DNA of 64,000 bases, from the NCBI GenBank assembly GCA_030826265.1, contig JAPJOH010000001.1, positions 71,593-135,592 on the forward strand. The letters run 5' to 3'. The position numbers and the translations under genes are program-made. Under the pieces are notes generated by a model. That model did not search any database. It had not been told where the DNA came from and saw only the letters and a program-made list of their open reading frames with translations. Position 1 is the first letter of the stretch, and every line of letters begins with the position of its first letter. Source of the DNA: Collinsella aerofaciens. GTDB lineage: Bacteria > Actinomycetota > Coriobacteriia > Coriobacteriales > Coriobacteriaceae. Shown here piece after piece: positions 15,099-23,532 of this stretch.

Positions 15099-15476
15099 TT
15101 GCCTACTATTAACCAGCTGGTTCGCCAGGGCCGTCGTTCCGTGCCCAAGAAGTCCAAGAACGCTGCTCTGCAGCACAACTCCCAGAAGCGCGGCGTGTGC
15201 ACCCGCGTCTTCACCACGAGCCCTAAGAAGCCGAACTCGGCTCTTCGTAAGGTTGCCCGTGTTCGCCTTGTCAACGGCATCGAAGTTACTGCTTACATCC
15301 CGGGTGAGGGCCACAACCTGCAGGAGCACTCCATCGTGCTCGTCCGCGGCGGTCGTGTCCGTGACCTCCCTGGTGTCCGTTATCACGTCATCCGTGGCGC
15401 CTACGACGCTGCTCCGGTCCAGAACCGTATGCAGGCCCGTTCCAAGTACGGTGCTAAGCGCCCCAAGGCTAAATAA
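15099..15476 (+). CDS. rpsL: 30S ribosomal protein S12
   Basis: S12, 125 residues, is a decoding-centre protein. It starts MPTINQLVRQGRR and contains TTSPKKPNSALRKVARVRL with the lysines linked to streptomycin resistance. It ends with RSKYGAKRPKAK. TTG at 15099 is the start; GAGAAGGAG lies 8 bp upstream and the conserved N-terminus begins there. First gene of the str unit rpsL-rpsG-fusA-rpsJ. Confidence 0.98.
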   Translation: MPTINQLVRQGRRSVPKKSKNAALQHNSQKRGVCTRVFTTSPKKPNSALRKVARVRLVNGIEVTAYIPGEGHNLQEHSIVLVRGGRVRDLPGVRYHVIRGAYDAAPVQNRMQARSKYGAKRPKAK

Positions 15477-15549
15477 GCCAGATAACGTTTTGATACTTTC
15501 GCCGTGTGCCGCCTAAGCGCCGCACGGTAGACACTTAAGGAGATTTCAC

Positions 15550-16023
15550 ATGCCGCGTCGTGCAGCAGCTAATCGTCGTGAGGTTCAGCCTGACGCCGTT
15601 TACAACAACCGCCTGGTGACTCAGCTCATCAACAAGGTCCTTCTTGACGGCAAGAAGGCCACCGCTGAGCGCATCGTTTACACCGCTTTCGAGATCGTTG
15701 CCGAGAAGTCCGAGGGTGGCGACGCTCTCGCTACCTTCAAGAAGGCTATGGACAACGTCAAGCCCACGCTCGAGGTTAAGCCCAAGCGTGTCGGTGGCGC
15801 TACCTATCAGGTCCCGATGGAGGTCAACTCTCGTCGTTCCACCGCTCTGGGTATCCGCTGGATCGTCAACTTCTCCCGCGCTCGCAAGGAGAAGACCATG
15901 GCCGAGCGTCTCGCCAACGAGATTCTCGACGCTTCCAACGGCCTGGGCGCTTCCGTCAAGAAGCGTGAGGACGTCTTCAAGATGGCCGAGGCCAACCGCG
16001 CGTTCTCTCACTATCGTTGGTAA
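15550..16023 (+). CDS. rpsG: 30S ribosomal protein S7
   Basis: S7, 157 residues, nucleates assembly of the 30S head. It begins MPRRAAANRREVQPDAVYNN and contains LINKVLLDGKKATAERIVY, the rRNA-binding stretch GGATYQVPMEVNSRRSTALG, and the C-terminal ANRAFSHYRW. TAAGGAG lies 7 bp upstream of the ATG. It is 73 bp after rpsL and 19 bp before fusA. Confidence 0.98.
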   Translation: MPRRAAANRREVQPDAVYNNRLVTQLINKVLLDGKKATAERIVYTAFEIVAEKSEGGDALATFKKAMDNVKPTLEVKPKRVGGATYQVPMEVNSRRSTALGIRWIVNFSRARKEKTMAERLANEILDASNGLGASVKKREDVFKMAEANRAFSHYRW

Positions 16024-16042
16024 GTTAAGGTAAGGAACTAAC

Positions 16043-18142
16043 ATGGCTAAGCCTAAGTACAAGCTTTCCGATACCCGTAACATCGGCATCATGGCCCACA
16101 TCGATGCCGGTAAGACCACCACGACCGAGCGTATTCTTTACTACACCGGTAAGACCCACAAGATCGGTGAGGTCCATGAGGGCGCTGCCACCATGGACTG
16201 GATGGTTCAGGAGCAGGAGCGCGGCGTAACCATTACCTCCGCTGCTACCACGTGCTTCTGGAACAAGGACGGTAAGGACTACCGCATCCAGATCATCGAC
16301 ACCCCGGGCCACGTTGACTTCACCGCCGAGGTCGAGCGCTGCCTGCGCGTCCTCGATGGCGCTGTCGCCGTCTTCGACGCCGTTGCCGGCGTTCAGCCCC
16401 AGTCTGAGACCGTTTGGCGTCAGGCTTCTACCTTCAACGTCCCCCGCATCGCCTTCATCAATAAGTATGATCGCGTGGGCGCTGACTTCTTCAACGCTAT
16501 CGAGACCATGAAGGATCGTCTCGACGCTAACGCCGTGGCCGCTCAGGTCCCGATGGGCGCCGAGGACAACTTCTGGGGCGTCATCGACCTGGTCACCATG
16601 ACTGCATGGGACTTCAAGGCCGACGAGAAGGGTATGACCTACCCCGAGCCGATGGACGAGATCCCGGCTGAGTTCGCCGACATCGCTGCCACCAAGCGCG
16701 AGGAGCTCCTTGACGCTGCTGCCAGCTTTGACGACGAGCTCATGGAGAAGATCCTCATGGAGGAGGACTTCACCGTCGAGGAGCTTAAGGCCGCTCTGCG
16801 CAAGGGCGTTCTGGCCAACGAGCTCAACCTCGTCTTCGTGGGCTCCGCCTACAAGAACAAGGGCGTTCAGGAGCTGCTCGACGCTGTCGTCGACTACCTG
16901 CCCAGCCCGCTCGACGTTGAGGCCGTCACCGGTACCGATCCGGACACCGGCGAGGAGATCCAGCGTCATCCTTCCTTCGACGAGCCCTTCTCCGGCCTGG
17001 TCTTCAAGATCATGACCGACCCGTTCGTCGGTAAGCTCACCTACGTCCGCGTTTACTCCGGCCGCGCCGAGTCCGGCTCCTACGTTGTCAACGCTTCCAA
17101 CGGTCAGCGCGAGCGCCTCGGCCGCATCCTCGAGATGAACGCCGCCGAGCGTATCGACCGTGACGACGCTGCCGCCGGCGACATCGTCGCTTGCGTCGGC
17201 TTCAAGAACTCCACCACCGGCGACACCCTGTGCGCCGAGGGCAAGGAGATCGTCCTCGAGAAGATCGAGTTCGCTAAGCCCGTTATCGACGTTGCCATCG
17301 AGCCCAAGACCAAGGCCGAGCAGGACAAGATGTCCCTGGCTCTGACCAAGCTCGCCGAGGAGGACCCGACCTTCCAGGTGTCCACCAACCACGAGACCGG
17401 CCAGACCATCATCGCCGGCATGGGCGAGCTGCACCTCGAGATCATCGTCGACCGTCTGCTCCGTGAGTTCAAGGTTGACGCTAACGTTGGTAAGCCCCAG
17501 GTTGCCTACCGCGAGACCGCTGGTCACGACGTCGAGAAGGCTGAGGGCAAGTTCGTCCGTCAGTCCGGCGGTCGCGGTCAGTACGGCCATGCCGTCATCA
17601 AGCTCGAGAAGATGGAGGAGGGCTTCGGCTACGAGTTCGTCAACGCTATCGTCGGCGGCGTCGTGCCCAAGGAGTACATCCCGTCCATCGACAAGGGCAT
17701 CCAGGAGGCCCTGAACACCGGTGTTATCGCCGGCTTCCCGGTCCTCGACGTTAAGGTCACCCTGTTCGACGGTTCTTACCACGAGGTCGACTCCTCCGAG
17801 GCCGCCTTCAAGATCGCCGGTTCCATGGCTATCAAGGACGCCCTCAAGAAGTCCGACCCGCAGCTGCTCGAGCCGATCATGGCTGTCGAGGTCGAGACCC
17901 CCGAGCAGTACATGGGCGACGTTATGGGCAACCTCTCCGGTCGCCGCGGCAAGATCGAGGGTATGGAGGATCGCAAGAACAGCAAGCTCATCCGTGCCAA
18001 GGTGCCGCTGGGCGAGATGTTCGGTTACGCTACCGACCTTCGCTCCCAGACCCAGGGCCGTGCATCCTACACGATGCAGTTCGACTCTTATGAGCCCGCG
18101 CCCAAGTCCATCGTGGACGAGGTCATGAGCAAGAACGCCTAA
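16043..18142 (+). CDS. fusA: Translation elongation factor G
   Basis: EF-G, 699 residues, is the GTPase that drives tRNA-mRNA translocation. G1 is AHIDAGKTTTTERILYYTG (about residues 14-32), G3 is DTPGHVDF and G4 is NKYDRVG. The tyrosine in G4 is less usual than methionine but fits the NKxD consensus. Domain IV includes SGGRGQYGHAVIKLEKME and the C-terminus includes MFGYATDLRSQTQGRASYTM. The gene follows rpsG by 19 bp. In most bacteria tuf comes next; here rpsJ follows at once. Confidence 0.98.
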   Translation: MAKPKYKLSDTRNIGIMAHIDAGKTTTTERILYYTGKTHKIGEVHEGAATMDWMVQEQERGVTITSAATTCFWNKDGKDYRIQIIDTPGHVDFTAEVERCLRVLDGAVAVFDAVAGVQPQSETVWRQASTFNVPRIAFINKYDRVGADFFNAIETMKDRLDANAVAAQVPMGAEDNFWGVIDLVTMTAWDFKADEKGMTYPEPMDEIPAEFADIAATKREELLDAAASFDDELMEKILMEEDFTVEELKAALRKGVLANELNLVFVGSAYKNKGVQELLDAVVDYLPSPLDVEAVTGTDPDTGEEIQRHPSFDEPFSGLVFKIMTDPFVGKLTYVRVYSGRAESGSYVVNASNGQRERLGRILEMNAAERIDRDDAAAGDIVACVGFKNSTTGDTLCAEGKEIVLEKIEFAKPVIDVAIEPKTKAEQDKMSLALTKLAEEDPTFQVSTNHETGQTIIAGMGELHLEIIVDRLLREFKVDANVGKPQVAYRETAGHDVEKAEGKFVRQSGGRGQYGHAVIKLEKMEEGFGYEFVNAIVGGVVPKEYIPSIDKGIQEALNTGVIAGFPVLDVKVTLFDGSYHEVDSSEAAFKIAGSMAIKDALKKSDPQLLEPIMAVEVETPEQYMGDVMGNLSGRRGKIEGMEDRKNSKLIRAKVPLGEMFGYATDLRSQTQGRASYTMQFDSYEPAPKSIVDEVMSKNA

Positions 18143-18202
18143 GTTCGAGCTCCCTGTTACGTAATCCGCGAGAACATCTCTCGCACTCTTTGGAGGTTTA
18201 AG

Positions 18203-18511
18203 TTGGCTACCCAGAAGATCCGCATTCGCCTCAAGGGCTATGATCACGAGGTCGTCGATCAGTCCGCGAAGCTCATCGTCGAGACCGCTCAGAAGACCGG
18301 CGCTCGCGTTTCCGGTCCTGTCCCCCTGCCCACCGAGCGCAACCTGTACACGGTTATCCGCTCGCCGCATGTGAACAAGGACTCCCGTGAGCAGTTCGAG
18401 ATGCGCACCCACAAGCGCCTCATCGACATCCTCGACCCCACCTCGGGCACCGTTGATTCGCTCATGCGTCTCGACCTCCCCGCTGGCGTCGACATCGACA
18501 TCAAGCTCTAA
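18203..18511 (+). CDS. rpsJ: 30S ribosomal protein S10
   Basis: S10, 102 residues, is a 30S head protein and the NusE partner in antitermination. It begins MATQKIRIRLKGYDHEVVDQ and contains GPVPLPTERNLYTVIRSPHVNKDSREQFE. The TTG start at 18203 has TTTGGAGG upstream. Usually rpsJ opens the S10 operon and leads into rplC. Here a terminator follows and the next gene is birA on the other strand; rplC lies about 14 kb away at 32441. It is therefore probably co-transcribed with fusA. Confidence 0.97.
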   Translation: MATQKIRIRLKGYDHEVVDQSAKLIVETAQKTGARVSGPVPLPTERNLYTVIRSPHVNKDSREQFEMRTHKRLIDILDPTSGTVDSLMRLDLPAGVDIDIKL

Positions 18512-18533
18512 GCGATATCGCTCATAGCTTACA

Positions 18534-18572
18534 GGGCCCCGCTGCCGTTACGGTAGCGGGGCCCTTTTGTTT
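18534..18572 (+). terminator. Intrinsic terminator after rpsJ
   Basis: GGGCCCCGCTGCCG and CGGTAGCGGGGCCC pair around TTA, followed by TTTTGTTTT. It closes the rpsL-rpsJ unit. Confidence 0.92.
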
Positions 18573-18627
18573 TGAGTTTAGATTTTGGGATAGCGAATTC
18601 GTCTGCCGAGCCGGCGGCTGCGGCGCC

Positions 18628-19404
18628 CTATTCGCTCAGGGGGCGCAAGGATGCTTCTTCGAAGTGGAAGACGCACAAGCCGCTCTCGGTCTCAATGCAT
18701 GCGCGGCCGCAATCGTCGACCGTTCTAAATTTGCCTCGTGCCAGCTCGTCTCCAGCGGGGGAGCGGGCGATAACGTACTTCCCGATCCAATTGAGGTGAG
18801 CGATATATTCGTCGTGGACGGGCACGAGCGGACCGGCGTCTTCTTCCTTGGCGTTGAGGCGCTCTGCCCAGGTATCTACAGCGTCTATAACTGCGTGATA
18901 GACCTCATCGAGGAGCATGTCGACGGCAGGAACGCTCTCGTTGAGGTCCGAGAGGCCAATTGCCGCCAGGCCGCCATCGGGAACCTCTTGGGGCGTGTAG
19001 TTTACGTTGACACCAATGCCGCAGACGGCGAAAGGTTTGCCTTCGTTACCGCGTGCGGCCTCGACCAGAATGCCGCCGAGCTTGCGTCCTCGCGCGACCA
19101 GGTCGTTGGGCCATTTAAGGCGAATCTCGTTTGCAAGACCCTGCTTTTCGAGTGCTTCGAGCACCGCTAGGCCGCAGACGGCGGCAAGACCAGAGTACTT
19201 TGCGGGATTAACGCATGGACGCAGGACAATCGAAAGCAATAGGTTGCCGGCGGTTGAATCCCACTTGTGGCCGCGCCGGCCGCGTCCAGCCGTTTGCGCG
19301 CGGGCGGCAAGTCCTGTGCCGTGCGGCGCACCCTGTTTTCCTGCCTCGAGCAGGTCATCGTTGGTCGATCCGGTTACGTCGACAATCGTTAATTGGGCAT
19401 CCAT
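18628..19404 (-). CDS. birA: Biotin-[acetyl-CoA-carboxylase] ligase
   Basis: BirA, 258 residues, attaches biotin to the lysine of AccB through biotinyl-AMP. It shows the biotin-binding loop TAGRGRRGHKWDS (about residues 39-51), the catalytic LKWPNDLVARGRKLGGILVE and the C-terminal SH3-like region GRACIETESGLCVFHF. It starts directly with the catalytic domain (MDAQLTIVDVTGSTNDD), so there is no N-terminal DNA-binding domain. This is a monofunctional ligase, not a biotin repressor. The ATG at 19404 follows AAGGAGG; an upstream in-frame ATG at 19485 gives an atypical extension. It is divergent from the fatty acid operon that encodes its substrate. Confidence 0.93.
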   Translation of the reverse strand: MDAQLTIVDVTGSTNDDLLEAGKQGAPHGTGLAARAQTAGRGRRGHKWDSTAGNLLLSIVLRPCVNPAKYSGLAAVCGLAVLEALEKQGLANEIRLKWPNDLVARGRKLGGILVEAARGNEGKPFAVCGIGVNVNYTPQEVPDGGLAAIGLSDLNESVPAVDMLLDEVYHAVIDAVDTWAERLNAKEEDAGPLVPVHDEYIAHLNWIGKYVIARSPAGDELARGKFRTVDDCGRACIETESGLCVFHFEEASLRPLSE

Positions 19405-19497
19405 AGCGGCTGCTACCTCCTTATTGAATAAGTGAATGACGCAATGGTGTCGAGAGATAGACACAATGTGAAGCCTTTGTCGCATTTGGACAATTTA

Positions 19498-19515
19498 ATG
19501 TTAACACGTCAACAA
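19498..19515. promoter_or_regulatory. Operator-like 18-bp direct repeat, copy 1 (fabH promoter)
   Basis: ATGTTAACACGTCAACAA matches copy 2 at 19546-19563 in 17 of 18 positions. Each contains an imperfect palindrome with half-sites GTTAAC/GTAAAC and GTCAAC. Between the copies lies a candidate -10 box TATCCT (19530-19535). A regulator of fatty acid synthesis is expected to bind here, but no regulator gene lies in this cluster. Confidence 0.6.
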
Positions 19516-19545
19516 AGACTGAAATGCGTTATCCTCTCTTGGTCG

Positions 19546-19563
19546 ATGTAAACACGTCAACAA
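19546..19563. promoter_or_regulatory. Operator-like 18-bp direct repeat, copy 2 (fabH promoter)
   Basis: ATGTAAACACGTCAACAA lies just upstream of the fabH ribosome binding site, 48 bp from copy 1 at 19498-19515. Confidence 0.6.
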
Positions 19564-19580
19564 CTCAAAGGAGGTTAGTG

Positions 19581-20540
19581 ATGGGTTTCACGATTCTTGG
19601 AACAGGTTCGGCACTTCCTGAGCGCAGTGTTTCCAATGACGAGCTGTCTGAGTTCCTCGATACCTCGGATGAGTGGATTTTTACCCGCACAGGTATCAAG
19701 AGCCGCCACGTCTGCACCACCGAGTCACTTAACGACCTTGCCGTAGCGGCGAGCGAGCGGGCACTCCAGGTGTCTGGAATCGACGCGAGCCAGCTGGATC
19801 TGATCGTCTGCTCGACGACGACGGGTGACCACCTTGTTCCCGCTGAGGCGTGTGCCGTTGCTGAGCGACTAGGCGCGACGTGCCCTGCCTTCGATGTCTC
19901 GGCGGCTTGTGCCGGCTTCGTATTTGCGCTCGATGTCGCCGAGGGCTATATCGCCCGCAGCCGTGCCGAGCGCGTGCTTGTCGTTGCTGCCGAGCAGATG
20001 ACGCGCGCGCTCGACTGGACCGACCGTGCCACCTGCGTGCTCTTTGGCGATGGGGCGGGCGCCGCAGTGATTGAAGCTGGGGGAGACAACCCCCTTGCCG
20101 TTGAGCTTTCGACGGCGCCCGACGTCGAGACGTTGCGCGTTCCCGGTCTGGTCGGTACCTCGCCGTTTAAGGCTTCCGCAGATAGCGCGAGCGTGCTGTC
20201 CATGAATGGCCGCCGCGTGTTCAAGTTCGGCGTCAACGCCATCTGCGACACGGTCCATAAGCTTGCGAACGATGCGGGCATTTTGGTCGAAGACATCGAT
20301 CATTTTGTATTCCATCAGGCTAACGAACGAATCCTGAGCCAGGCGGTCAAGCGCCTGGGCGTGCCGGACGAGCGCGTGGTTCGCACGTTGCGCGAGACCG
20401 GCAACATTTCGAGCGCATGCATTCCGCTTGCCCTCGACCGGCTGGCAAACGCCGGTGCACTTCACACAGGCGACACCATCGCCTTGGTTGGATTTGGCGC
20501 CGGTCTGGATATAGGTGGCTATCTGCTTCGTTGGAAGTAG
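19581..20540 (+). CDS. fabH: 3-oxoacyl-ACP synthase III
   Basis: FabH, 319 residues, condenses acetyl-CoA (or branched acyl-CoA) with malonyl-ACP to start fatty acid synthesis. The catalytic triad is visible: Cys110 in SAACAGFVFALD, His245 in HQANERIL and Asn275 in TGNISSACIPLALDRL. The N-terminus ILGTGSALPERSVSNDEL is typical. The ATG at 19581 follows AAAGGAGGTTAGTG; an in-frame ATG at 19524 lies inside the promoter region and is rejected. It is the first gene of a ten-gene operon and sits behind the paired 18-bp operator-like repeats. Confidence 0.96.
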   Translation: MGFTILGTGSALPERSVSNDELSEFLDTSDEWIFTRTGIKSRHVCTTESLNDLAVAASERALQVSGIDASQLDLIVCSTTTGDHLVPAEACAVAERLGATCPAFDVSAACAGFVFALDVAEGYIARSRAERVLVVAAEQMTRALDWTDRATCVLFGDGAGAAVIEAGGDNPLAVELSTAPDVETLRVPGLVGTSPFKASADSASVLSMNGRRVFKFGVNAICDTVHKLANDAGILVEDIDHFVFHQANERILSQAVKRLGVPDERVVRTLRETGNISSACIPLALDRLANAGALHTGDTIALVGFGAGLDIGGYLLRWK

Positions 20541-20591
20541 TCGCACATAGGAAATAAAAACGCCCTAGGGCACAACCAAAGGAGAACTACC

Positions 20592-20828
20592 ATGGCAGAT
20601 CAGAAGACCTTCGAGCGCGTTTGCGACGTTATCCGCGAGACCGCCGGTCTTGACGACGTCGAGATGAAGCCCGAGTCCACGCTCGAGGAGATTGGTCTCG
20701 ACAGTCTGGGCACCGTCGAGATCCTCGTCGCCGTCGAGGACGAGTTTGGCATCCAACTCGATACCGAGGAGAACCCCAAGACGGTCGGCGAGTTCGCCGA
20801 TACGGTCGAGGCGGCATTGGAGAAGTAG
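20592..20828 (+). CDS. acpP: Acyl carrier protein
   Basis: ACP, 78 residues, acidic, carries growing acyl chains on 4'-phosphopantetheine. The attachment serine is Ser38 in IGLDSLGTVEILVAVEDEFG; the family usually has DSLD/DSLT. The ATG follows AAAGGAGAACTACC. It lies 51 bp after fabH and 2 bp before fabK. Confidence 0.96.
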   Translation: MADQKTFERVCDVIRETAGLDDVEMKPESTLEEIGLDSLGTVEILVAVEDEFGIQLDTEENPKTVGEFADTVEAALEK

Positions 20829-20830
20829 AG

Positions 20831-21775
20831 ATGCTCAAGACTCCTCTCTGCGATCTGCTCGGCATCGAAAAGCCCGTGTTCCAGGGCGGTATGGCCTGGA
20901 TTGCCGACGCCTCGCTGGCGTCCGCAGTGTCCGAGGCGGGCGGCTTAGGGATTATCGCGGCCATGAACGCCGATGCCAACTGGCTGCGCGACCAGATTCA
21001 CGAGCTGCGCGCCAGGACGGATAAGCCCTTTGGCGTCAACGTCATGCTCATGAGCCCGTTTGCCGACGAGGTCGCGCAGGTCGTGATTGACGAGCGAGTG
21101 CCGGTCGTCGTGACGGGCGCCGGCAATCCCGCCAAGTACATGAAGGCGTGGAACGAGGCGGGCATCAAGGTCATCCCGGTCGTTGCCTCGGTGGCGCTGG
21201 CGCGCCTCGTGGCACGTCGTGGAGCCACGGCGGTTGTTGCCGAGGGTACCGAATCGGGCGGCCATATTGGCGAGACCTCGACGATGGCACTGGTGCCGCA
21301 GGTCGTCGATGCGGTCGACATTCCCGTCGTGGCCGCCGGCGGTATTGCCGACGGCCGCGGCGTGGCGGCCGCCTTTATGCTGGGCGCCGAAGGCGTGCAA
21401 GTGGGTACGCGCTTTCTGGTCGCAGACGAGTGCACCGTCTCGGAGCAGTACAAAGAGATGGTCCTGAAGGCCAACGACACTTCGACGCGTGCGACCGGTC
21501 GCTCGACGGGACATCCAGTGCGCGCCCTCAAGAGCCCCTTCACCAACGCCTATGCCAAGAGCGAGGGTTCCGGCGCGAGTGCCGAGGAGCTCGGTGCTTT
21601 GGGAACCGGTGCACTGCGTAAGGCCGCCAAGGACGGCAACTACGAAGAGGGTTCGTTTTTGTGTGGACAGATTGCCGGCATGGTCAACGAGCGTCAGAGC
21701 GCACGCGAAATCGTTGACGATCTGGTCGATGGCGCCGAGCGCGTCCTGAAGGGTGCGTCCGCATGGGTAGCGTAG
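20831..21775 (+). CDS. fabK: Enoyl-ACP reductase II, FMN-dependent
   Basis: FabK, 314 residues, reduces trans-2-enoyl-ACP at the last step of each elongation cycle. It belongs to the nitronate monooxygenase-like TIM-barrel flavoproteins: FQGGMAWIADASLASAVSEAGGLG at the N-terminus, GVNVMLMSP, and the FMN-phosphate region AEGTESGGHIG ... PVVAAGGIADGRG. The position between acpP and fabD, as in Streptococcus, supports FabK rather than a nitronate monooxygenase. No FabI or FabL is present in the window. Its end overlaps fabD by 13 bp. Confidence 0.93.
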   Translation: MLKTPLCDLLGIEKPVFQGGMAWIADASLASAVSEAGGLGIIAAMNADANWLRDQIHELRARTDKPFGVNVMLMSPFADEVAQVVIDERVPVVVTGAGNPAKYMKAWNEAGIKVIPVVASVALARLVARRGATAVVAEGTESGGHIGETSTMALVPQVVDAVDIPVVAAGGIADGRGVAAAFMLGAEGVQVGTRFLVADECTVSEQYKEMVLKANDTSTRATGRSTGHPVRALKSPFTNAYAKSEGSGASAEELGALGTGALRKAAKDGNYEEGSFLCGQIAGMVNERQSAREIVDDLVDGAERVLKGASAWVA

Positions 21776-22689
21776 CGTTTCTGTTTGCCGGCCAGGGTGC
21801 CCAGCACCCCGCGATGGGCGTCGACTTGATCGAGACATCGCCGGCGGCCGCCGAGGTGTTCGCCATTGCCGATGAGGTGCGCCCGGGGACGAGCGAGCAG
21901 TGCCGGAGCGCCTCCAAGGAGGAGCTCTCGCAGACCGAGAACACGCAGCCTTGCGTGTTCGTGCACGACTTGGCTGTCGCCGTCGCCCTGCGCGAGCGCG
22001 GCGTGGTGCCTGCCGCCTGTGCGGGATTCTCGCTGGGCGAGGTCGCTGCACTCACCTTTGCGGGGGCATTCGATACGCGAGCGGGTTTTGAGCTCGTGTG
22101 TGAGCGCGCGGCATTGATGGCCACGGCGGCCGAGCGTCACCCCGGCGGCATGCGCGCCGTCATCAAACTTGATGCTGCGCAAGTCGAGAACCTGGCTGCG
22201 CAGGCCGGCGAGGACTGCTGGCCGGTCAACTACAACAGTCCCCAGCAGACGGTTGTGGCCGGAGCGCCCGATGCACTGCAGACCCTCGACGTCCTAGTAA
22301 AAGAGGCTGGCGGCCGGGCCATGAAGGTCGCGGTGTCGGGTGCATTCCATAGCCCCTATATGGCCGAGGCGACTGAGGGACTGGCGACGTATATCCAAGC
22401 CGGCCACGCGCCGTCTCCGCTGCTGATTCCGGTCATGGCAAATATGACGGCGGCGCCCTATCCGGCGGACTCGCGAGCAGTATCGGATGTCTTGGCCAAC
22501 CAGGTGAGCAATGCCGTTCGCTGGGTCGACACGCTGCATACTCTGCAGGATCAGGGCATCGACACGTTTATTGAGGTCGGTCCTGGCAAAACGCTGTCGG
22601 GCCTGGTCAAGCGTACGCTGAGCGACGTTCGCGTGTATTCGTGCGAAACGGCCGAGCAGGTCGCAGCTATTGCCGATGAGCTCGCATAG
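21763..22689 (+). CDS. fabD: Malonyl-CoA:ACP transacylase
   Basis: FabD, 308 residues, moves malonyl groups from CoA to ACP. It starts VAFLFAGQGAQHPAMG. The nucleophile is Ser90 in GFSLGEVAAL, and the oxyanion/arginine region is CERAALMATAAER. The catalytic histidine lies in SGAFHSPYM near residue 197. The C-terminal FIEVGPGKTLSGLVKR is typical. It overlaps fabK by 13 bp, so the two are translationally coupled. Confidence 0.96.
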   Translation: MGSVAFLFAGQGAQHPAMGVDLIETSPAAAEVFAIADEVRPGTSEQCRSASKEELSQTENTQPCVFVHDLAVAVALRERGVVPAACAGFSLGEVAALTFAGAFDTRAGFELVCERAALMATAAERHPGGMRAVIKLDAAQVENLAAQAGEDCWPVNYNSPQQTVVAGAPDALQTLDVLVKEAGGRAMKVAVSGAFHSPYMAEATEGLATYIQAGHAPSPLLIPVMANMTAAPYPADSRAVSDVLANQVSNAVRWVDTLHTLQDQGIDTFIEVGPGKTLSGLVKRTLSDVRVYSCETAEQVAAIADELA

Positions 22690-22719
22690 CCCACAGGGCT
22701 GTAACCCGAAAGGAATGAC

Positions 22720-23493
22720 ATGGGCGACTTGAACAACGGCGCGCTCGAGCGCAACGACTCACGCCGTGTGGCACTGGTCACGGGCGGCTCGCGGGGAATC
22801 GGCCGCGCTTGTGCGGTTGGCTTGGCGGAGGACGGCTTTGATATTGCCGTCGTCTATGCCGGTAGCGTCGATGCCGCGCGCGAGACATGCGGAGCCTGCG
22901 AGATGGTTGGCGCCACGGCGCGCGCATATCAATGCGACGTGGCAGACCCCGCTGCCGTCAATGCGTGCGTGGAAGCGGTCCTCAACGACTTTGGCTCCAT
23001 TTGGGCGCTCGTCAACAACGCCGGCATCACGCGCGACGGCCTGCTCATGCGTATGGGTGACGATGCCTTCGACCGCGTGCTCGATGTCAATCTCAAGGGC
23101 ACGTTCAATACGACGCGCGCACTCACCAAGACCTTTATGCGCCAGCGCGGCGGTTGCGTCATCAACATGAGCTCGGTTGTGGGCCTGATGGGCAATGCCG
23201 GGCAGGCTAACTACGCTGCCTCCAAGGCGGGCGTCATCGGCCTGACCAAGGCGGTAGCGCGCGAGCTTGCGCCCCGCGGCGTACGAGTGAACGCGGTCGC
23301 ACCCGGGTTTGTCGAGACGGATATGACGGCAAAGCTCTCGGAGAAGGTTCGCGCGGCAACCGAGGAGCAGATTCCCCTAAAGCGCATGGCGCGCCCCGAG
23401 GAAGTGGCCGGCGTGGTGCGCTTTTTGGCGAGCGATGCGGCTGCCTACATTACGGGCGAGGTCGTACGCGTCGACGGCGGAATGGCGATGTAG
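22720..23493 (+). CDS. fabG: 3-oxoacyl-ACP reductase
   Basis: FabG, 257 residues, is an NADPH-dependent short-chain dehydrogenase that reduces 3-oxoacyl-ACP. The Rossmann motif TGGSRGIGRA, LVNNAGITRDGLLMRM and the catalytic Ser152, Tyr165 and Lys169 (NYAASKAG) are all present. The C-terminus ends YITGEVVRVDGGMAM. The N-terminus is about 12 residues longer than usual (MGDLNNGALERNDSRR) but ATG 22720 has GAAAGGAATGAC upstream. Confidence 0.96.
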   Translation: MGDLNNGALERNDSRRVALVTGGSRGIGRACAVGLAEDGFDIAVVYAGSVDAARETCGACEMVGATARAYQCDVADPAAVNACVEAVLNDFGSIWALVNNAGITRDGLLMRMGDDAFDRVLDVNLKGTFNTTRALTKTFMRQRGGCVINMSSVVGLMGNAGQANYAASKAGVIGLTKAVARELAPRGVRVNAVAPGFVETDMTAKLSEKVRAATEEQIPLKRMARPEEVAGVVRFLASDAAAYITGEVVRVDGGMAM

Positions 23494-23532
23494 AAACCAG
23501 GGCCGAAGAACGGCTTGGATGAGGAGACCATG

